A DNA stretch of 64,000 nt, taken from positions 62,001 through 126,000 of the forward strand of contig NZ_MKVA01000003.1 in the NCBI RefSeq assembly GCF_001899075.1, written 5' to 3'. The position numbers and the translations under genes were made by a program. Shown here one piece after another: positions 62,100 to 64,000 of this stretch; position 1 is the stretch's first letter, and the number at the start of each line of letters is the position of its first letter. Below the pieces are notes generated by a model. It saw nothing but the letters and a program-made list of their open reading frames with translations, made no database searches and had not been told where the DNA came from. This stretch comes from Devosia sp. 67-54. Its GTDB lineage: Bacteria; Pseudomonadota; Alphaproteobacteria; Rhizobiales; Devosiaceae.

Positions 62100-62117
62100 G
62101 TCCTCCGTTCGGAGGAC
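62100..62117 (+). terminator. Perfect stem-loop after the NTF2-LuxR gene
   Basis: GTCCTCCG (62100-62107), TT, CGGAGGAC (62110-62117). There is no T run, so termination is uncertain. The 3' flank of the short HTH gene has a similar GTCCTCCGTTGCGGGGAC at about 61067, evidence that the duplication includes this hairpin. Confidence 0.5.
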
Positions 62118-62195
62118 ACGCGATTGTCGCCGGTCCGGCTGACAAATGCCCGCCGCGCCCGCTGCTAGCCTTCTCCCATGCCGAGGGAGATCGCC

Positions 62196-62408
62196 ATGAC
62201 CCTGATCCTGACTGCGCCAGCCATTGCCAGCGACGCCGAGCCGCGCGCTGCCATCCGCCTTGCCGCCCACGCCCGGCTGCTGCGCCGCCGGCTCCGCCGC
62301 CTGCAATTGCGCTGGCGGTTCCAGCACCGCGACCCGCGGCTGTGCGACGACGTCGGCGTCCGCCCGCGCCTCGCCCCGCCGTTCCTCGCCGAATTCCTGC
62401 AGCGCTAG
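62196..62408 (+). CDS. Small Arg-rich protein, DUF1127-like
   Basis: A 70-residue protein: an Ala-rich start, then AHARLLRRRLRRLQLRWRF and DPRLCDDVGVRPRL. The last part resembles the DPxLxxDIG signature of DUF1127. ATG 62196 has GAGGGAG 6 bp upstream; ATG 62178 is an alternative. Its end overlaps the convergent autotransporter gene by 4 bp. Family assignment is tentative. Confidence 0.6.
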   Translation: MTLILTAPAIASDAEPRAAIRLAAHARLLRRRLRRLQLRWRFQHRDPRLCDDVGVRPRLAPPFLAEFLQR

Positions 62409-64000
62409 AACCGGCCCGCCAGCGTCGCCGTCAGCCCGCCCGACGCCAGCCCGCTGCCCAGCATGCCGCTATAGCCCAGCGACAGGCTGGTGCTCTCGCT
62501 GAGGTCGAGCACCGCGCGCGCCTCCAGCACCGCCGCATCCGAGGCGACCGCCGTTCCACTGAGGCCGAACGGCCCGCTGCCGGCAAAGCTGTTGGCGATG
62601 TCGATGCCGCCGCCGAACGCATGCCGCCAGCCGAGGCTGCCCCGCGCCGTCACCAGCAGCGTATCGCCCAGCACGAACTTGTCCTCGCCCGCCACGCCCA
62701 GCGTCACGAACAGCGCGTTGACCACGCTCGCGGCGCTGTGCAGCTGCCCCTGGCCGCCGGTTTCGGTGAAGGCATCGGTCGCGTGGTTCACCGCATCGAC
62801 GCGCGCGAACGGCGTCAGCGTCATGCCGCCCACCGCGAAATCGCGGCTGAGTTCGGCAAAAAGCTGCGCCGTGCCGGCGGCGTACGACGCCGTGACCGTG
62901 TCGCTGACGCCGGGGAACACGATCGAGCGGCTGGTCTGGATCAGGTGCCGCGTATAGGCCGCCCCGGCCTTGAGCGTCACCACGCCCAGCCGGGCCCCGC
63001 CATAGACGGCGCCGCTCACATCGGTGCTGCTGCCGGTCAGCGCCTGCGCGCCGATGCCGGTGATGCCGATGCCGCCCAGCACGCCGAGCCGCACGTCCTC
63101 GTTCACCTTGCCGTCGGCGCCCAGCACGAAGCCGCTGGCGCCGCTCTGCCAGCCCATGGCGTTGCCATTGCCGGCCTGCGCCGCGAGCCCGCCATAGCCG
63201 GCGCCCCACACCGTCACGCCCTCGATCTGGCCGAGCAGCATCGGTCCGGCGCCATAGGCGCTGACCATGCCGCGGGTGTCGAGCGCGGCGAACGCCTGCT
63301 CGATGCGGCTGTTGATCGCCTGCGGCAGCGCCTGGCTGCCCTCGACCAGCGCGCCGGCAACGCCCGCATGCCCGGCGCCCGACAGCGCATCCATCGCCGC
63401 CGGCACCTCGGCATCGCTCAGCGCCGCAAGCTGCGCCGCGTAGGGCTGGCTGGCGCAGCCCATGGCGTCGAGCGCCGCCGCCGTGCTCGCCTGGTTCGGC
63501 GTGTTGGTGAAGCCCGTGAACAGCCGGCCGACGCCGTTGCTGATGTCGAGATAGGCGCTGGTCGCATCGTAGCTCAGCGACACATTGCTGAGCAGCGTGC
63601 TGAGCGAGAACGTGCCCGTCCGCCCGGTGCTGGTGAGGATCGGCAGCGAAAGGTTGCCGCATGCGGCGGGCGTGCCGGTCACGTTCAGCGTGACGTTGCT
63701 GCCGATGAACGCCGTTCCCGCCGCCACGATCCGGTCGGCGGTCGCGCCGTCGATCTCGACATCGTAGAAGCTGTCGTTGCCGAACACGATGGCGCCGGTG
63801 TGGAGCATGCCCACCGAATTGCCCGGCGCCACATGCCCGTTCGCCCGCACGTCGACCGCGCCGACCGTGCCGTTGCCGCCCAGCGTGCCGCCGCCGTTCA
63901 CCGTGATCGCGGTGTTGTGCATGTCGCCATTGATGCTGAGCAGTCCCGCATCGATCGTCGCGACCATCGCCGCGGCGTTGTCGCCGCTTAGCGACCATTT
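62405..64000 (-). CDS. Autotransporter (type V secretion) C-terminal part, 5' end outside window
   Basis: The frame is open across the right edge, so at least 531 residues of a longer protein are present. First part: end of the passenger beta-helix with GGGTLGGNGTVGAVDVRANG and VAPGNSVGMLHTG. Then a linker and a 12-strand beta-barrel domain (about the last 270 residues) ending ATLAGRF with the terminal aromatic needed for outer-membrane insertion. A cysteine in the linker (TPAACGNLSLP) is unusual. An internal ATG at 63967 is not the true start. Confidence 0.9.
   Translation of the reverse strand, partial: KWSLSGDNAAAMVATIDAGLLSINGDMHNTAITVNGGGTLGGNGTVGAVDVRANGHVAPGNSVGMLHTGAIVFGNDSFYDVEIDGATADRIVAAGTAFIGSNVTLNVTGTPAACGNLSLPILTSTGRTGTFSLSTLLSNVSLSYDATSAYLDISNGVGRLFTGFTNTPNQASTAAALDAMGCASQPYAAQLAALSDAEVPAAMDALSGAGHAGVAGALVEGSQALPQAINSRIEQAFAALDTRGMVSAYGAGPMLLGQIEGVTVWGAGYGGLAAQAGNGNAMGWQSGASGFVLGADGKVNEDVRLGVLGGIGITGIGAQALTGSSTDVSGAVYGGARLGVVTLKAGAAYTRHLIQTSRSIVFPGVSDTVTASYAAGTAQLFAELSRDFAVGGMTLTPFARVDAVNHATDAFTETGGQGQLHSAASVVNALFVTLGVAGEDKFVLGDTLLVTARGSLGWRHAFGGGIDIANSFAGSGPFGLSGTAVASDAAVLEARAVLDLSESTSLSLGYSGMLGSGLASGGLTATLAGRF

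Overview
The window looks like chromosomal DNA of a GC-rich alphaproteobacterium, most likely Hyphomicrobiales and possibly Devosia-like (family placement is inference). Supporting signs: a CcrM-type methyltransferase gene with a CtrA-type TTAA-N7-TTAA box upstream; an F0 ATP synthase operon (atpI-B-E-F'-F) separated from F1; a ctaC-D-B-coxF-ctaG-ctaE oxidase operon; an ialB-family gene; DUF1127 and DUF721 genes; ETF-ubiquinone oxidoreductase; and many short intergenic palindromic repeats. Coding is dense on both strands. I see no rRNA, tRNA, CRISPR array, prophage or insertion sequence.

Layout. 1-8 kb: a drug-exporter-type ABC pair with a divergent MarR regulator, a large membrane TIR/beta-propeller protein, a LysR regulator, a DUF1127 gene and an IalB-like protein. 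8.2-15.4 kb: aa3 cytochrome c oxidase subunits and assembly factors (ctaC, ctaD, ctaB, coxF, ctaG, ctaE), a terminator, then a PNPOx-like protein, DUF983 and SURF1. 15.4-25 kb: thrC, an M16 peptidase, a GNAT, a GGDEF/EAL protein, a VapBC-type pair, YqgE, a DsbD-alpha-like protein, a peroxiredoxin and a lipoprotein. 25.1-30 kb: a tandem glycine riboswitch and gcvT-gcvH-gcvPA-gcvPB. 30-33 kb: the F0 operon on the minus strand. 33-42.8 kb: smc, a DsbA-like protein with an internal six-residue repeat, DUF721, mutY, a TetR/isoprenylcysteine-methyltransferase-like pair, ccrM and rnhB. 42.9-53 kb: a Na/Pi cotransporter, DUF4180, radical SAM, ArsR-SRPBCC, moaB, MFS, DUF2726, uracil-DNA glycosylase and ETF-QO. 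53-64 kb: a TacAT-type pair, a TPR protein, ispE, DUF1905, a polyprenyl diphosphate synthase, a TrmN6-like methyltransferase, an S49 peptidase, an SDR, two related LuxR-type HTH genes, and the 3' part of an autotransporter cut by the window edge.

Regulation is unusually readable. There is a perfect direct-repeat Pho box between rnhB and the phosphate transporter, a full CtrA box before ccrM, a perfect 20-bp palindrome over the start codon of the ArsR gene, perfect inverted repeats over the TacAT promoter and before tetR, and near-consensus promoters for atpI, marR and vapB. The marR and vapB promoters sit so close to the start codons that the mRNAs should be leaderless. Terminators are clear after the DUF1127 gene, ctaE, atpF and ccrM.

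The least explained material is a family of stem-loop repeats at gene 3' ends (tandem triplets near 36.5 and 46.3 kb, single relatives near 47.6 and 56.6 kb), a duplicated HTH module with its 3' flank at 60.9-62.1 kb, an 18-bp tandem repeat inside the dsbA-like gene, and the TIR/propeller protein. I found no evidence for a complete new multi-gene system; the findings list what merits checking.
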